DNA of 64,000 bases from Vanessa cardui (lineage: Eukaryota > Arthropoda > Insecta > Lepidoptera > Nymphalidae). Below are positions 23,601 through 34,845 of the stretch, piece by piece. The stretch's first letter is position 1; each line of letters opens with the position of its first letter. The DNA lies in contig NC_061136.1 of the NCBI RefSeq assembly GCF_905220365.1, positions 11,015,702 through 11,079,701 of the forward strand. Reading direction: 5' to 3'. The notes under the pieces are model-generated. The model did no database searches and had not been told where the DNA came from. It saw nothing but the letters and a program-made list of their open reading frames with translations. The position numbers and the translations under genes are program-made.

Positions 23601-23931
23601 AGACTTCACGGTATTATTCATTTACTATAACACACTGATATTTCTGAGTTAAATCTGGTAATCATTTTCTATTTCCCTATATTACTAATTCCTGGAAATT
23701 AAAATGGGAATAACTTTTATATCTGATATTATAATGTTTATATAAAACAAAAAAAAAAAAAACGATCAACTCTGAAGTAATAGGTTTTATACCCAGAATT
23801 ACTTTACATAAGTAATATTTTCAGTAATATTATTTTCTGATTTGTGTCAAATAAATATGAAGTATGATAAACTGAGAAGCTAAAGATTTACATATGAAAC
23901 GTTCGAGGTTTTCAGCGTTTAAAAAAATAAA

Positions 23932-24090
23932 AGAGGACGATCTAAGAAGACATTGATGAAGTCTATAACAAAAGATATGGGAGAGATGAATGTGAACAAT
24001 CGGATGGAGAATAACAAAAGAATGGAATGGAATAAAATGTATGCTGCATTGACTCTAAATAGATATGGGACAGGATAATGAAGAAGAATT
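23932..24090 (+). pseudogene. RTE-like LINE ORF2 C-terminus
   Basis: The frame translates to RGRSKKTLMKSITKD, then MGEMNVNNRMENNKR and MEWNKMYAALTLN, stopping at 24076-24078. This matches the C-terminal pattern of lepidopteran RTE-type elements (GRGRPRKKWMECVKDDM then REWKKKTCCADPK, recalled). A GATAATGAAGAAG tail follows. It is 5' truncated, with no catalytic domain left and substitutions at usually conserved positions. Confidence 0.6.
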
Positions 24091-24620
24091 TAAAGGAAAC
24101 TTTGAAATATGAGTGTACCAAAATGTAAGTATATTCACATGAGAAGGATCCAGTGTTGGAACAAGTGAATCTTTAGCGGGACCCTACATATGTGAGAATT
24201 TGTGTCGAATGTGAAACAAGTGTACTGAAATAGCCTCACCTCAAAAGAAGAGTTTTATCTGTACTGTACCTTATCCTTGACTTATTTTTAGATATCTACT
24301 TTTAAATAAATCAATTTATTTTTGTAACAAAATAGCCTTAGTTATCACGTGACAATTTTAACTATGGAACAAAATTTATAAATAATTCCAATGTAGGTAT
24401 TTTAAATATTTATCAAGCGTTTATTGAATGATCAAATAAAGGAATTTGTAGCAGATAACGCTTCTCTGTCGTGAAGTTTTTTAATTATAAAAATATATTT
24501 CAGCAGTATGACAATCGTTTAAATATTTATTCATTTATTAATTCATTTTGAATATCGTTTATAAAATCTGTTATTTATAAACCATTGAGTGTCAATCATC
24601 TAAAATGATATAAATGTATG

Positions 24621-24665
24621 TCGTAAATGATCGTTTTTGTACCAACAAAAGACGATCATTTACGA
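24621..24665. repeat. short-loop hairpin, 20-bp arms
   Basis: TCGTAAATGATCGT then TTTTGT pairs with ACAAAA, a bulged G, and ACGATCATTTACGA across the four-base loop ACCA. It is too short for a typical insect pre-miRNA and has no extended flanking pairing. Confidence 0.85.
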
Positions 24666-24699
24666 TAGATTATTCAAGTGACTGTCAATATAACAACCA

Positions 24700-24935
24700 A
24701 TGACAGCAAACGTCAACACTGTTATTACGAAAGGAGACTATAATCGAAGAAGCACAAGGTGCGCCTAGAACGCTGCGATTCGGGCATTAAACTCACGGCA
24801 AGCCCGCGCTCGATGCTTATCGTACGCACCTCAGACGCGATAATCACTAATTAGCCTTGATTTATAGACGGTTAATGTCATTAATGTATCATTTCGGCCG
24901 CACCATTAGGCAGACATTAAGAATGCTCAATCTTT
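24700..24935. other. candidate conserved noncoding block
   Basis: Non-repetitive and distinctly less AT-rich than its flanks. It contains several homeodomain-type cores in a short span (ACTAATTAGC, GGTTAATGTCATTAATG, CCATTAGG). No frame or repeat match. Conservation cannot be tested here. Confidence 0.3.
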
Positions 24936-25569
24936 ATTTTTATATTTGAAATTACGACTAGTTTTTACACAGTTAAGAGTCGACTGAAATATTTGCTACA
25001 CTTATTACATCAATCATAAATTATTCGACATCTTAAAAGACGCAAACCCTTAACACGTTGCAGTTCCAAATACAGCTAGAATTGATTTAATTGCACCTTA
25101 CACGCCATTAGAAATATTAGTAAGTGAGAAAGTATGTTTAAACGTAAAATAATTGATTTCAGGGAGGTATCCTTGCACGTGCACGCGTTTAATTTCTTTT
25201 TTTCCTATTTTTTTAAATATTGGACATAGAAGCTCTATTTGGTCATCTTTTTTATTGCAGATTTTTCGCTTTTCATGTTACGAGCTACCTCAAAGCCAAC
25301 GAGAGGAATTTCTATAGTTATTTTAGGCAAAATGCCGCGGATTGATTATTAAAAAAAAATAAAAACGGTATCGGCTTAGACTTTTATTCAAGTTTATAAA
25401 ATTCATATTTTGTGCGTCATTTTTTTTTCATGTAGGTTGTTTTATCAGTCTCACATAAAGGGGATGAAGTTTTGTTTTCTATCGGTACAAAGAGTACAGA
25501 TTATAGTTTTTATAACAACATCTACCAACAGCTTTACATATTATTATACATTGTACATGTTTTTTCACT

Positions 25570-25700
25570 TGATGGTAGAGCTTTGTGCAATAACAACTGG
25601 GCAGGCACAAGAGATATAACATCTTAGTTTCCAAGGCTGGTACCTCATTGGTTGGCGGTTGATTGGCGCCAGCATCTATGGGCAGTGGTGAAAACATTGG
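25570..25700 (+). mobile_element. SINE-B copy, rearranged
   Basis: Contains GGCAGGCACAAGAGATATAACATCTTAGTTTCCAAGG-type blocks and a CATCTATGGGCAGTGGTGA end. The segment between is altered. Confidence 0.55.
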
Positions 25701-25768
25701 TGGTGCTACCAGTCTACTAATCGAAGCAATAAAAAAAGTTCTTTTTAGGATTTGGAATTTATAATTTA

Positions 25769-26025
25769 CTAGCGACCCGTACCGGCTTCGCGGGTGCTAC
25801 AGATACAAAAATATACAACAGAATTTGTGTATTTACGACATCATATTATAAACTTCTAAACTTATCAGTGTTTCTTTAATATATTGTCCATGTATTATAT
25901 ATAAAAACCTTCCTCTCGAATCACTCTATTTAAAAAACCGCATCAAAATCCGTTGCGTAATTTTAAATATCTATCCATACATAGGGTCACAGCCGTAAGC
26001 GACTTTGTTTTATACTATGTAATGA
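25769..26025 (-). mobile_element. short non-autonomous Helitron, intact ends
   Basis: On the minus strand it starts TCATTACATAG (TC at 26024-26025, after A) and ends GGGTCGCTAG (709-type end, CTAG at 25769-25772, before T). The GC-rich CACCCGCGAAGCCGG segment near the 3' end is typical of its relatives at 30182 and 50332. It is 257 bp long and noncoding. Confidence 0.7.
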
Positions 26026-26696
26026 TTAAATTGTAATTAAATTTGCGTATAGCACCATTTGGTTTTATGACCTTCTTCAGTTTTAAATTCGACCCTTATA
26101 ATACGCGATTTCAATTAAAGGGAAATCCAATATTCCCTTAAGTTCTAAAGTTTTGGGTATAATTTGCGAATCATAAAAGCCCTAGCAAATCGTACCATTA
26201 TAATTAAATCTATTTTTAAAATTTAGAAAAAAATATCATAATGATATCAGTTTTCATGATATATTCTGAAATTTTAATTAAGTATAATAAATCATATTTC
26301 TTAATGACTTGATAAAGTCCTTCCAAAAAACACAAAAGGTCATCTGATTCTTTAACGCCACATTATCAGTGAACATCATAGATCAATTGACTCGACAAAT
26401 AAATAATCTATGTTGTATTTTTATCTTTCTTATATAAATCGCACACTATAGACACACGCACACATTGTAAGTATACGCGCATATTGTATGTACGAGCATC
26501 ACTTAATACTAATGAACGCAGATGATAATTCGACAAGATGTTTCCTGTTATAACTGACATAAAATTTAGAAATCGGAGGTTATTTTATTTCTAAAAATAA
26601 GTATTTATCTATTTATATACACTGGTTGTTTGAAACAGCAAAGATAATATAATACCTTATCAAATAGAACATATATTTAACCTATAATGAAGCTCA
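26026..26696. other. AT-rich noncoding stretch
   Basis: No gene or repeat is recognised. Short alternating CACACGCACACATTG sequence lies near 26453. Confidence 0.45.
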
Positions 26697-26785
26697 TGGA
26701 ATATGTTCCAAACCTTCTCCTCAAAAGAAGGCCTTAGCACAGCAGTGGGAAATTTATAGGCTGTTGTTGTTGTTGTTGTTGTTGA
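26697..26785 (+). mobile_element. SINE-A 3' fragment with (TTG)n tail
   Basis: Begins at TGGAATATGTTCCAAACC and runs through CAGCAGTGGGAAATTTATAGG into eight TTG units. It is 5' truncated and shows the typical tail of the family. Confidence 0.8.
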
Positions 26786-27117
26786 AGTCGAGTGTCTTTA
26801 ATGAAAAAAATTACATTTTTAAAATTAGTAAACTATTTTTTGATAAAATATATAATGGTCGAAGCAGAAAAAAATAAAAAAATAAATTTCATACGCGACC
26901 TCCTTTGCTAACAATAAATTAATCCAACGCTAAACAGATATCGGCTCTCTCCACCTGTTTCTAATCTACTTTGTTCTTTTTCAGATTAGCTTTGTAATTT
27001 CCATAATATTATCGACAGCTTTGCACTATAAGAATCAGTTGTTATTATTATGCAAATTACGATGCTATGTAATAATACATATAATATAATTATAATGTAT
27101 AATAATTAATATCAATA

Positions 27118-27300
27118 TTATAAATGTGTAAGTACTCCGCTTTCTGTCGCTCTTTCACCACCAAGCCGCTGAATTGATTCGATGAAATTTGGTATGAAAG
27201 AACTTGAATTCCATGAAAGGACATACGCTACTTTTTTGCGTAACACATGACAAGCAATACACTTAAACACGAACGAAGCCGCTGGCGACTGTTAGTGCTA
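27118..27300 (+). repeat. family D dispersed repeat
   Basis: ATTATAAATGTGTAAGTACTCCG start, ACCACCAAGCCGCTGAATTG middle and GAAGCCGCTGGCGACTGTTAG end. It is colinear with the copy at 15521. Confidence 0.6.
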
Positions 27301-27364
27301 ATGTAATATATAAAACATTACTATCGAAATATTCCAGATTATATATATCGAAATTTCGAGAAAG

Positions 27365-27659
27365 AGTCGAGATGGCCCAGTGGTTAGAACGCGTGCATCT
27401 TAACCGATGATAGCGGGTTCAAACCCAGGCAAGCACCGCTGATTCGTGTGCTGAATTTGTCTTTATAATTCATCTCGTGATCAGCGGTGAAGGAAAACAT
27501 CGTGAGGAAACCTGCATTGCGAGAAATTTCATAGAAATTCTGCCACATGTGTATTCCACCAACCCGCATTGGAACAGCGTGGTGGAATATGTTCCAAAAC
27601 CTTCCCCTTAAAGGGAGAGGAGGCCTTTAGCCCAGCAGTGGGAATTTACAGGCTGTTAT
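27365..27659 (+). mobile_element. SINE-A full-length copy
   Basis: Clear A box (TGGCCCAGTGG) and B box (GGTTCAAACCC), then the complete family body to TTTACAGGCTGTTA. This is one of the best copies in the window for building a consensus. Confidence 0.85.
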
Positions 27660-27779
27660 TGAAATATTATAAAAAATTAATTGGAATAGTCACATGTAAT
27701 ATTAAATTATAGGTACCTATATAACTTAAAAATAAAGTATGGTTATAACAAATTGTTTCTGCTATAAAAAGGAATATTA

Positions 27780-27960
27780 GATCGAAAGAGCGGGAATGAA
27801 GAGCTGAGAGAAAAATTGGGTCATAAAAAGGCAATCTCCATGCGGAACGATGAAAGGCGACCTGTTTTCAATTACTGCTCTTTGCGGAGCGGGTTTTGAG
27901 TCGTATGAACTAATTTACTAGTTTTTAGATTACTTAATGAAACCTATCTGTGGCGTCGGT
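27780..27960. other. non-repetitive block, duplicated motif A
   Basis: GC-raised sequence containing TTTCAATTACTGCTC...GCGGAGCGGGTTTTGAG at about 27867-27901. A related motif occurs 0.9 kb downstream at 28770-28805. Confidence 0.4.
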
Positions 27961-27999
27961 TTAATTGCCAGATCATACTAATCTTTATATCTATATATA

Positions 28000-28195
28000 T
28001 TATTAACTCGAAAGTAACTCTTCAGAGATCGCTTGGTTCACCACTGAACTGGTTTTGATGAAACTTTGTTTGAAGCAAAAGAGAGACTATTTTATTTATA
28101 TTTAATACCTGATGACTAATCTAAATAAAACGATAAATAGTTTAGCTGTATACCCCAAGATATTTGTACGAAACTCGGGTGGAATAGATGTCATA
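28000..28195 (+). repeat. possible family D relic
   Basis: GAAAGTAACTCTTCAG, CACCACTGAAC and GATGAAACTTTG blocks resemble family D, but the end is unclear. Confidence 0.35.
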
Positions 28196-28764
28196 TATAA
28201 ATTATCAATACAGTTAATTATTTAGGAGTCAGTAGGCCAATGGTTTACGGGATGTAAAAATCGCAAAATGAACCTCACCCATTGGACTATGGTTGTCCAC
28301 ACAAGTTAATTGGAACATAAGTAATTCCTATCTCATCCTTAATATTCTTTTGTTAAACAAAAAGCTTAATCATCTCTTATATTTCGCGACTTTATAAACT
28401 GTCGAAAGACTGTTAACATTGATTAAACACATATTCCATCGTATACAATTTAGATGCTTTATAATCTCTCATTTTTTATGAGTTAACTGTAATTCACTTC
28501 ACAATTTAAAATTATAATCTATCGACAAATAATGCGTTTAATTATAAGAAGAAAGTATATAATCTGATATATTATAATCAAATGGGATTCACAATACATA
28601 GCAATTAAAACATGCAATTTGATGGATGAATACAGACGTGGCAGTAACGTTACATTCAGCTTAATCTTGTTAATTGATTTAAAAGTCATATATAAAAAAA
28701 CAAAAAAAAATATTTTGACTCAATTCGAATATTCATTTTATATCATATAAAAGGTCATATTGAA

Positions 28765-28815
28765 ATGATATGTTTCAATTACTACTCTTAGCGGCGAGCG
28801 TGTTTTAAGAGCAGT
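28765..28815. repeat. duplicated motif B
   Basis: TTTCAATTACTACTCTTAGC then GGCGAGCGTGTTTTAAG parallels the motif at 27867-27901. It lies in otherwise unremarkable AT-rich sequence (28200-29127) with no gene. Confidence 0.5.
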
Positions 28816-29127
28816 TACAGTCGTATAGAGCATATATTTTTTAATTTAATTACATTCTATGAGAACAGACTCGTATGCTTAATTAAAAGGTTTATTAAGA
28901 TGAATAAGTACCTACAAAATTATTATACGTTTCACATTTATCGTAATAGCTTAGCGGTGTACCTGTGGTATATACAAGTTATGAATGACAAAGGTTTTTC
29001 CCCTGGGTTGTTGTGAAAAAGGAACAGTCAGCGTATATCTAACTATTGGGTATAGGCCTCCTCTCTATTTAATTCGTTTAAGTCGGGCACTATTGAATCA
29101 ATGTGATTGGTTTGTATTTAAACTTCA

Positions 29128-29258
29128 TCTAATGTTCGACGGCGAAGGAAAACATCGTGAGGATGGCAAGTGGTAGATGAAAATCTGCCACATGTACCGA
29201 ACTTTCTCCTCAACAGGGAAAGAAGGCTTTGCCTAGCTGTGGAACGTCAACAAACTGT
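29128..29258 (+). mobile_element. SINE-A, heavily eroded
   Basis: GGCGAAGGAAAACATCGTGAGG and CTGCCACATGTACC followed by TTTCTCCTCAACAGGGA identify SINE-A. The head is not recognisable and internal segments are missing. Confidence 0.65.
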
Positions 29259-30181
29259 AACATTTTTTTATTTTATTTTCCTTCAATACCAGATTTATTA
29301 TAAAATATAACTCATTAGCTTACAGTTAAATGGAAGGGAAAATAGAAAAAGTAATCTAATGAAAAAGTATACATTTATATTATAAATTAAACTAAAGAAA
29401 ATTGAATTGCTTTCAACGAAAATTAGTTTTTAACCCAATTCTACAAACCAAACGTAAATATCTTCAATTGATAATTTTTATGAATAAAATGTAATATTCG
29501 ATTTTAGTTTAATTTAAGTTGGATTGGTTTCGAAGTCGGTCTTTAGTTAGCTTAAATTAAAGTTAAAAATATTATAATTATATTTATTTCTAAGAAATGG
29601 TTTCAAGTACCTCGTCTGACGAATCCTAAAAGAATAAGTCACAAAGGATAATACCTTGTCTTTGTTTAAATTCAATCTTAAAAATAAGATTAAATGAAAA
29701 TACAAAATGTTTTTATTAATTAATAGATAAATATTTTCTTTTCTATCTTTGAAAAATTAATACTTACCCATGAACTTCTTAAAAGCACCCATTTTGTACT
29801 AACACTGGTGGAGTACTACAAAATTGATGCCTTTTTATTATATTGTTGGCTGCAGATATCACTTATTTTACGTATAATAGCTTTTAATTACAGTGTTGTG
29901 AGTGCAATAAGAGTGATTTAAACAAAAATTGGTTAATGGGTAAAATACGCACCTTAAAGAACGGTCTTAAATTCAAATTCGGATAGTAATGTGTGCGTTT
30001 ATCATGTACTCTGGTTGATGAAATCTTTCCTATCTGAACCACCTTTAAAGCCATGTGTTAGAATAAGGTCGTACCTAACAGTGGAATATTTAAGAAGTTT
30101 TATGTATACCATAAAGTAGGTATTAATAAATTTTAATTTGTATTGAGAATGTTTCTTAGTAATCAATATCTTTAGAAGATA
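29259..30181. other. AT-rich noncoding stretch
   Basis: Nothing recognised. Confidence 0.45.
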
Positions 30182-30403
30182 TCACTACATAGTAAAACAA
30201 AGTCACGTCTTTTCTGTCCCTATGTCCCTATGCATGCTTAAATATGGTTTTGTTTTTAATAGATAGAATGGTTCAAGAGGAAAGTTTTTGTATACAACAC
30301 ATAGAATATATAGTAAAAAAAAACATTACTAGTTTTAAAAGTTTCTACTATGATGTCGTAAATAAACAAATTCTGTAGTATATTTGGTATCAGCACTGCA
30401 CCC
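30182..30403 (+). mobile_element. short Helitron, 3' truncated
   Basis: Starts TCACTACATAGTAAAACAAAG after A and follows the family to CACTGCACCCGTGC. The expected GGGTCGCTAG terminus is gone. Confidence 0.6.
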
Positions 30404-30580
30404 GTGCTGATACTAAATATTATTTAAACTTAATTGGATTAATCGAAATATTATTAAAACTTAATTGGAAAAATAACACGTAATATTAAATTATATATAA
30501 CTTTGATTTTAGTTAAGATATACTTTTACTAGACGAACAGCTACGCTTCGCTGTCTCGCTCATTTCATTTTAATTTTATA

Positions 30581-30945
30581 TCTGTAAAAGCGAAATACCT
30601 ACCTATACTGACTGATTAATAACGAAATCTCAGAAACCATAAAAACTTCAAACTTTTATTTGGCAGTTAGATATCTCACGACATCCAATAATCTGTGCCT
30701 TTTTGGCACAAATAAAAGCCACAAAAAAAAAGACATCCACTAAGAACATTTTTACGAAACATAGTGCTTGAAAGATTTTAAACAACATCTACCCGCAAAC
30801 TTCAGTCTCGTGAACAAGACATTCGTAGACAATGTCGAAATATCGAGCTCCACCGAACCAAAATAAAAAACATGGTAAATATCCCGAAATTAATAACTTT
30901 AATAATAGTGCTTGGAAGTTTGTGAGAGGCCGCAGGTACAGCTAG
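30581..30945 (+). mobile_element. non-autonomous Helitron, second subfamily
   Basis: Begins TCTGTAAAAGCGAAATACC after A and ends GTACAGCTAG before T, the A|TC...CTAG|T pattern. The internal sequence is unrelated to the 25769 family and noncoding. The 3' hairpin is not obvious. Confidence 0.5.
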
Positions 30946-31536
30946 TTTTATTATATTAATCTAAATAAGTATATAACTTCATTTTAAAACATGTTAATGA
31001 TTTGTAATATTATATTGTGCAATAAGCTAAATAAATAAGTTAAGTATAATTTCTTAAGTGAATATTAGCGTCAAAGTGGCTTACTTCATTAGCTTCGTTA
31101 TGGCGTGTGCTCAGCCGTATCAAAAGGACAGGATTAGGGACTTACGAAGATTATTGATATCATGCAGTATAAAAAGAAGGAATATGTTGTTTTATTCATT
31201 TGTATAAAGATTATTGTATTTTAATGAATATTCACGTGAGTCGAGATGGCCTAGTGGTTAGAACGCGTGCATCTTAACCAATGATTGCGGGTTCAAACCC
31301 AGGCAGGCACCGTTGATTCAGGTGCTTAATTTGTCTTTATAATTCATCTCGTGCTCAGCGGTGAAGGAAAATATTTAAGGTTGGAATATGTTCCAAACCT
31401 CAAATGGAGAGGAAGCCTTTAGCCGAGCAGTGGGATTTTACAGGCTGTGGGATTGCATTATAAATTCGCATCCCGAATTTATGGTTGGGGAAGGGGCGGG
31501 GGGTAAGCGCGGAAATCATTATTTTTTTTTTTCAAT

Positions 31537-32960
31537 TTTTAAACTTGTCGATAGAATCCTGTACATTTCCTACGATCTGGAAAGATGCTCAAATAATCCC
31601 TGTACCTAAAAAGTCCAACCCGAATAGTTACTCCGAATTTCGTCCCATATCGATTCTTCCTTTCTTATCCAAAGTATTTGAGCGTCTTATATATCAGCAA
31701 ATGACTCCCTTTCTATCCAAAAATAACCTTATGAATCCTTTCCAATCCGGATTTCGCCGTGGTCACAGTACGGCTACTGCCCTCGTTCAAATAACGGACG
31801 ACATCAGACTTGGTATGGACAAGCAACTGATTACAGTGCTGGCACTGCTGGATTTCAGTAATGCATTTTGCACTGTAGACTTTGATATTTTACTAGCTAT
31901 ACTACGTTCTCTTAACATATCTCCTAAGGTGACTGACTGGTTTCATTGTTACTTGCGAGGGCGTCGGCAGCGCGTATATACTAATGGTCGTAACTCAGAC
32001 TGGTGTATGCTAAGCGCTGGTGCCCCGCAAGGTGGCGTGTTGTCTCCTCTATTATTTTCTATATTCATTTCCTCTATCACTAATCACATTTCTTCTCTCT
32101 ACCACTTGTACGCAGATGATCTCCAAATATATTCACAGACACAATTAAGCGGGCTCTCGGACACCATTGATTTAATAAACAAAGATTTGATGCACATAAG
32201 TCAATGGAGTAAATCTTATGGTCTGAGAGTTAATCCCACAAAAACAAAGGTGATTATCGTTGGTAGCCCGAGACTTATTTCACGGATTGACTGGAAACAA
32301 TTACCACCTGTCCTTTTTGATGGCGTCTGCATACCAATCTGTGAAACAGCAAAAAATCTCGGCGTTATCTTTGATAGGCACCTTTCTTGGGCACCTCAAA
32401 TAAATGATGTTAGTAAAAAATTGTTTTCATCCTTTGGCTCACTGAGAAGATTGAAAAACTTTTTACCCATTCCAACTAAAGTTACGCTTTCACAATCTCT
32501 CCTTCTACCGATTCTTGACTATGCCGACACTTGTTATACAAACTTAAGTGAGGAGCAATTAAATAAACTTGAGCGATTACAAAACCTATGTATACGGTTC
32601 ATATTTGGTTTACGCAAATATGATCATGTTTCCGAATTTCGCCAAAAACTCAAGTGGCTCCCTATTCGCCTTCGCAGGAATACTCACATTTTATCTCTTC
32701 TTTATTCTATTCTTTTTAATCCAGCGACACCCTTCTATCTTAAAGAGCGTTTCACTCTCCTTCGGGAGACTCACAAGCGTGCTCTTCGCTCGAATGAAAA
32801 TTTAATTCTCTCCATTCCTTCTCATTCTTCTTCTTACTATTCTAAGTCCTTCACTGTAGAAGCTTCTTGACTTTGGAATACATTACCCTTAGCTGTAAGG
32901 CGCGCACAGTCATTAGCCGTTTTTAAAAGTATGGTTAAGGACTTTTACTTATCGCATTAG
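31537..32960 (+). pseudogene. LINE ORF2 reverse transcriptase, partial
   Basis: Encodes the RT domain of a non-LTR retrotransposon, which would copy element RNA into a nicked chromosome. Visible motifs in order are FRPISIL, SGFRRGHSTATAL, motif A LLDFSNAF (catalytic Asp present), GAPQGGVLSPLLF and the active-site YADD at 32109-32120. A thumb region and the C-terminal RLQNLCIRFIFGL segment follow. The endonuclease domain and the start of ORF2 are absent through 5' truncation. The ATG at 31485 lies in flanking transposon DNA and is not a true start. A TGA at 32868-32870 interrupts the frame. Reading on gives LWNTLPLAVRRAQSLAVFKS and a stop at 32958-32960, so the premature stop is a single change, probably from CGA. 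Confidence 0.85.
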
Positions 32961-33221
32961 TTATTCTAAGCAGTCGTTGTTTATTGTATACTATTCTATT
33001 CAGAATTTATACTATATATATATATATATGTAAAAAGTTATTGTACCCTTCCCATTAATATCAATATCATGATCCTTTACCCAAAGGTTGCCTGGAAGAG
33101 ATCGCTGCTTAGCGATAAGGCCGCCTGTTGCACCTCATGCAACTTTTATGTAACTAAAATGTTATTATTTAGTTGTAAGATTGGGTGCAATAAAGAATAA
33201 ATAAATAAATAAATAAATAAA
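31537..33221 (+). mobile_element. CR1/Jockey-like LINE, 5' truncated
   Basis: Retains the reverse-transcriptase half of ORF2 and a 3' UTR ending in a TAAA-type tetranucleotide run (33196-33221). A probable 7-bp target duplication TTTCAAT lies at 31530-31536 and 33222-33228. It is inserted within the DNA transposon at 31449-33962. The 3' UTR carries GGAAGAGATCGCTGCTTAGC, a block I recognise as common to lepidopteran LINE ends. Confidence 0.8.
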
Positions 33222-33986
33222 TTTCAATACTAAAATCATCAAAATTCGTACTGTTAGTTAAATTTTGGAAGGGGAGAGATATAAAATTCCAATTATTGGT
33301 ATACAATGTGATTTCTGGCGCTGCGCCGGCCGCTGCCGCGGCACGCTCGCTTCCCTCGCTCGGCTTGCGCAGCGTTTGGTCATAAAATCTGACCTAACCT
33401 AACCTATCCTTAGCTACTATAACTATCTACTATTTTTGTTGCCGGAGTGGCTTCGCCACTCCTGTGCCCCTTACAGCTGTTAATTTTGGTTGAAAAATAG
33501 AAACAACAATAGGTATATTTTAGAAATTTATAAGAACCATTTATCTGTATATATACTTGACTACATTTAATAATGCGATAAATGGATCTTTTTTATATTT
33601 TATGTTATATTGTATTCTATTATCATGTTCGTAAAATATTCTGGGTGATTATTATTTTCTTTACAAAAGAATCACTTTACTACAAAATTAAATTAAATTT
33701 TTACACGTTTTTTTTTACTATAAATTAATATCGTATTTGTTAAAATATAATACAGAAAAAAGCTAATAAACATAAAAATAATGATTTAAGGTTAATTATA
33801 ATGTAAAATATCGATCCGTTACACGTAACTTTAAACGCACATTAAAAAAAAACTATGGGTTTCCGCGGGTTGGGAGGTAAATTTCGAGAGAGGGGAACAA
33901 CCCCTTTAAGAAACAACCCCTACTATCATCAAATTCGGGATGCGAATTTCTAATGCCGACCCCAGGCTGTTGTTGAATATTCACGT

Positions 33987-34736
33987 TTCATTTCAAATCA
34001 TAAGCACTGACTTTGTGAAAATTGATTATATGTGTATCTATCAATCATAGGTTAAAATGCAATCGTTCCAAACACTGGGCGATCTCGGCTCAATTATTCA
34101 CATGCCATTAAAGTAAATAATATACTATCTATAGAGTGGTCAAGTTGTGTGTAAGATGGACAAAAATATCATGCAAACACAAAATACAAACGAATACGCA
34201 GAGTTCAGTTCGAGTAAATGATAATAATAATAATAATTGTAACGATTGTGTTCATCTGCGCGTAAGAGACAGTTGCAAAGAACTTTCCAGACAAGTCAAT
34301 TACACTTTTAACAAATCAATTTTTATTATGTTATACATTATTATTATGGAAGATCTGAAAATTAAAATGAAACCATATATATAAATAATATAAAAATACT
34401 TTAATGTTTTGTGAATAAGTGATATTTTAGAGGTGTTTTATGATCGTAACAAATACTGTTTTCTTCTTTGAAATTTTATCTCAATTGAGATAAAAGAAAG
34501 AAATTACTGCTTAAGTAAACACCGCTAAACTAATACGTTACAAAAGCATTTATATGTGAGACCGCTAATGAAGAGTCTAGTAATAATAGTCTTGTTTAAA
34601 ATAATTAAAAAAAATGAAATATCTAGCCGTGCGTGGTTTGGTCTGATTAATTAATTAATCATTGTGCATTTTCTGAATATTTACTTTACAGTAGAAAAAA
34701 CTGTCTCCTTTCTGTTCCAGTAAAAAAAGTAAAATA
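33987..34736. other. noncoding stretch
   Basis: No gene or repeat is recognised. The frame at 34136-34384 contains an AAT microsatellite-derived Asn run and no domain. Confidence 0.5.
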
Positions 34737-34845
34737 ACAGCCTGTTCATCCCACTGCTGAAATACGGCCTCGTCTTCCATTAAGAAGAGAGTTTGGAACA
34801 TATTCCACCACGCTGTTCCAATGCGAGTTGGTGGAAACTGTTAAA
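34737..34845 (-). mobile_element. SINE-A 3' third
   Basis: Reverse copy of the last ~105 bp (complement of GGTTGGTGGAA...CAGCAGTGGG-type blocks). It is truncated at the same body position as the copy at 41969, which suggests a shared truncated source or a preferred stop. Confidence 0.7.

Larger units (their letters stand above)
31449..33962. mobile_element. DNA transposon, 8-bp TSD, GG termini
   Basis: The element sits between two copies of the SINE octamer CAGGCTGT (31441-31448 and 33963-33970). Its ends are imperfect inverted repeats. The best part is GCATTA.AAATTCGCATCC at 31455-31473, continuing to 31480, which is matched in reverse at 33931-33956. The terminal dinucleotides are GG/CC. 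Without the LINE inside, it is about 820 bp and encodes no transposase, so it is non-autonomous. An 8-bp duplication fits hAT-, P- or Merlin-type elements; the GG ends favour Merlin over hAT. The class is inference. Confidence 0.65.
31238..33974 (+). mobile_element. SINE-A split by a DNA transposon
   Basis: The head and body run 31238-31448 and the tail GGCTGTTGTTG resumes at 33965-33974. Target-site duplications GAATATTCACGT at 31226-31237 and 33975-33986 bracket the whole, proving that the two parts are one insertion. The body has a deletion relative to other copies around 31375-31385. Confidence 0.85.

Noticed and set aside
24621..24665. microRNA precursor
   Set aside because: The stem is about 20 bp with a four-base loop, and flanking bases do not extend it to pre-miRNA length.
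27365..27440. tRNA gene
   Set aside because: Same reasoning: this is the head of SINE-A, repeated many times with a common 3' body and a TTG tail.
31388..31609. 73-codon plus frame starting MFQTSNGEE
   Set aside because: It crosses the SINE, the transposon end and the LINE junction, so it is a chimera of three insertions.
33392..33408. insect telomeric repeat (CCTAA)n
   Set aside because: Only two to three units, inside a DNA transposon. Such short runs are common in insect genomes and give no evidence of a chromosome end.
34205..34222. CRISPR-like or other spaced repeat array
   Set aside because: It is a plain (AAT/ATA)n microsatellite. No regularly spaced repeats with unique spacers were seen anywhere.
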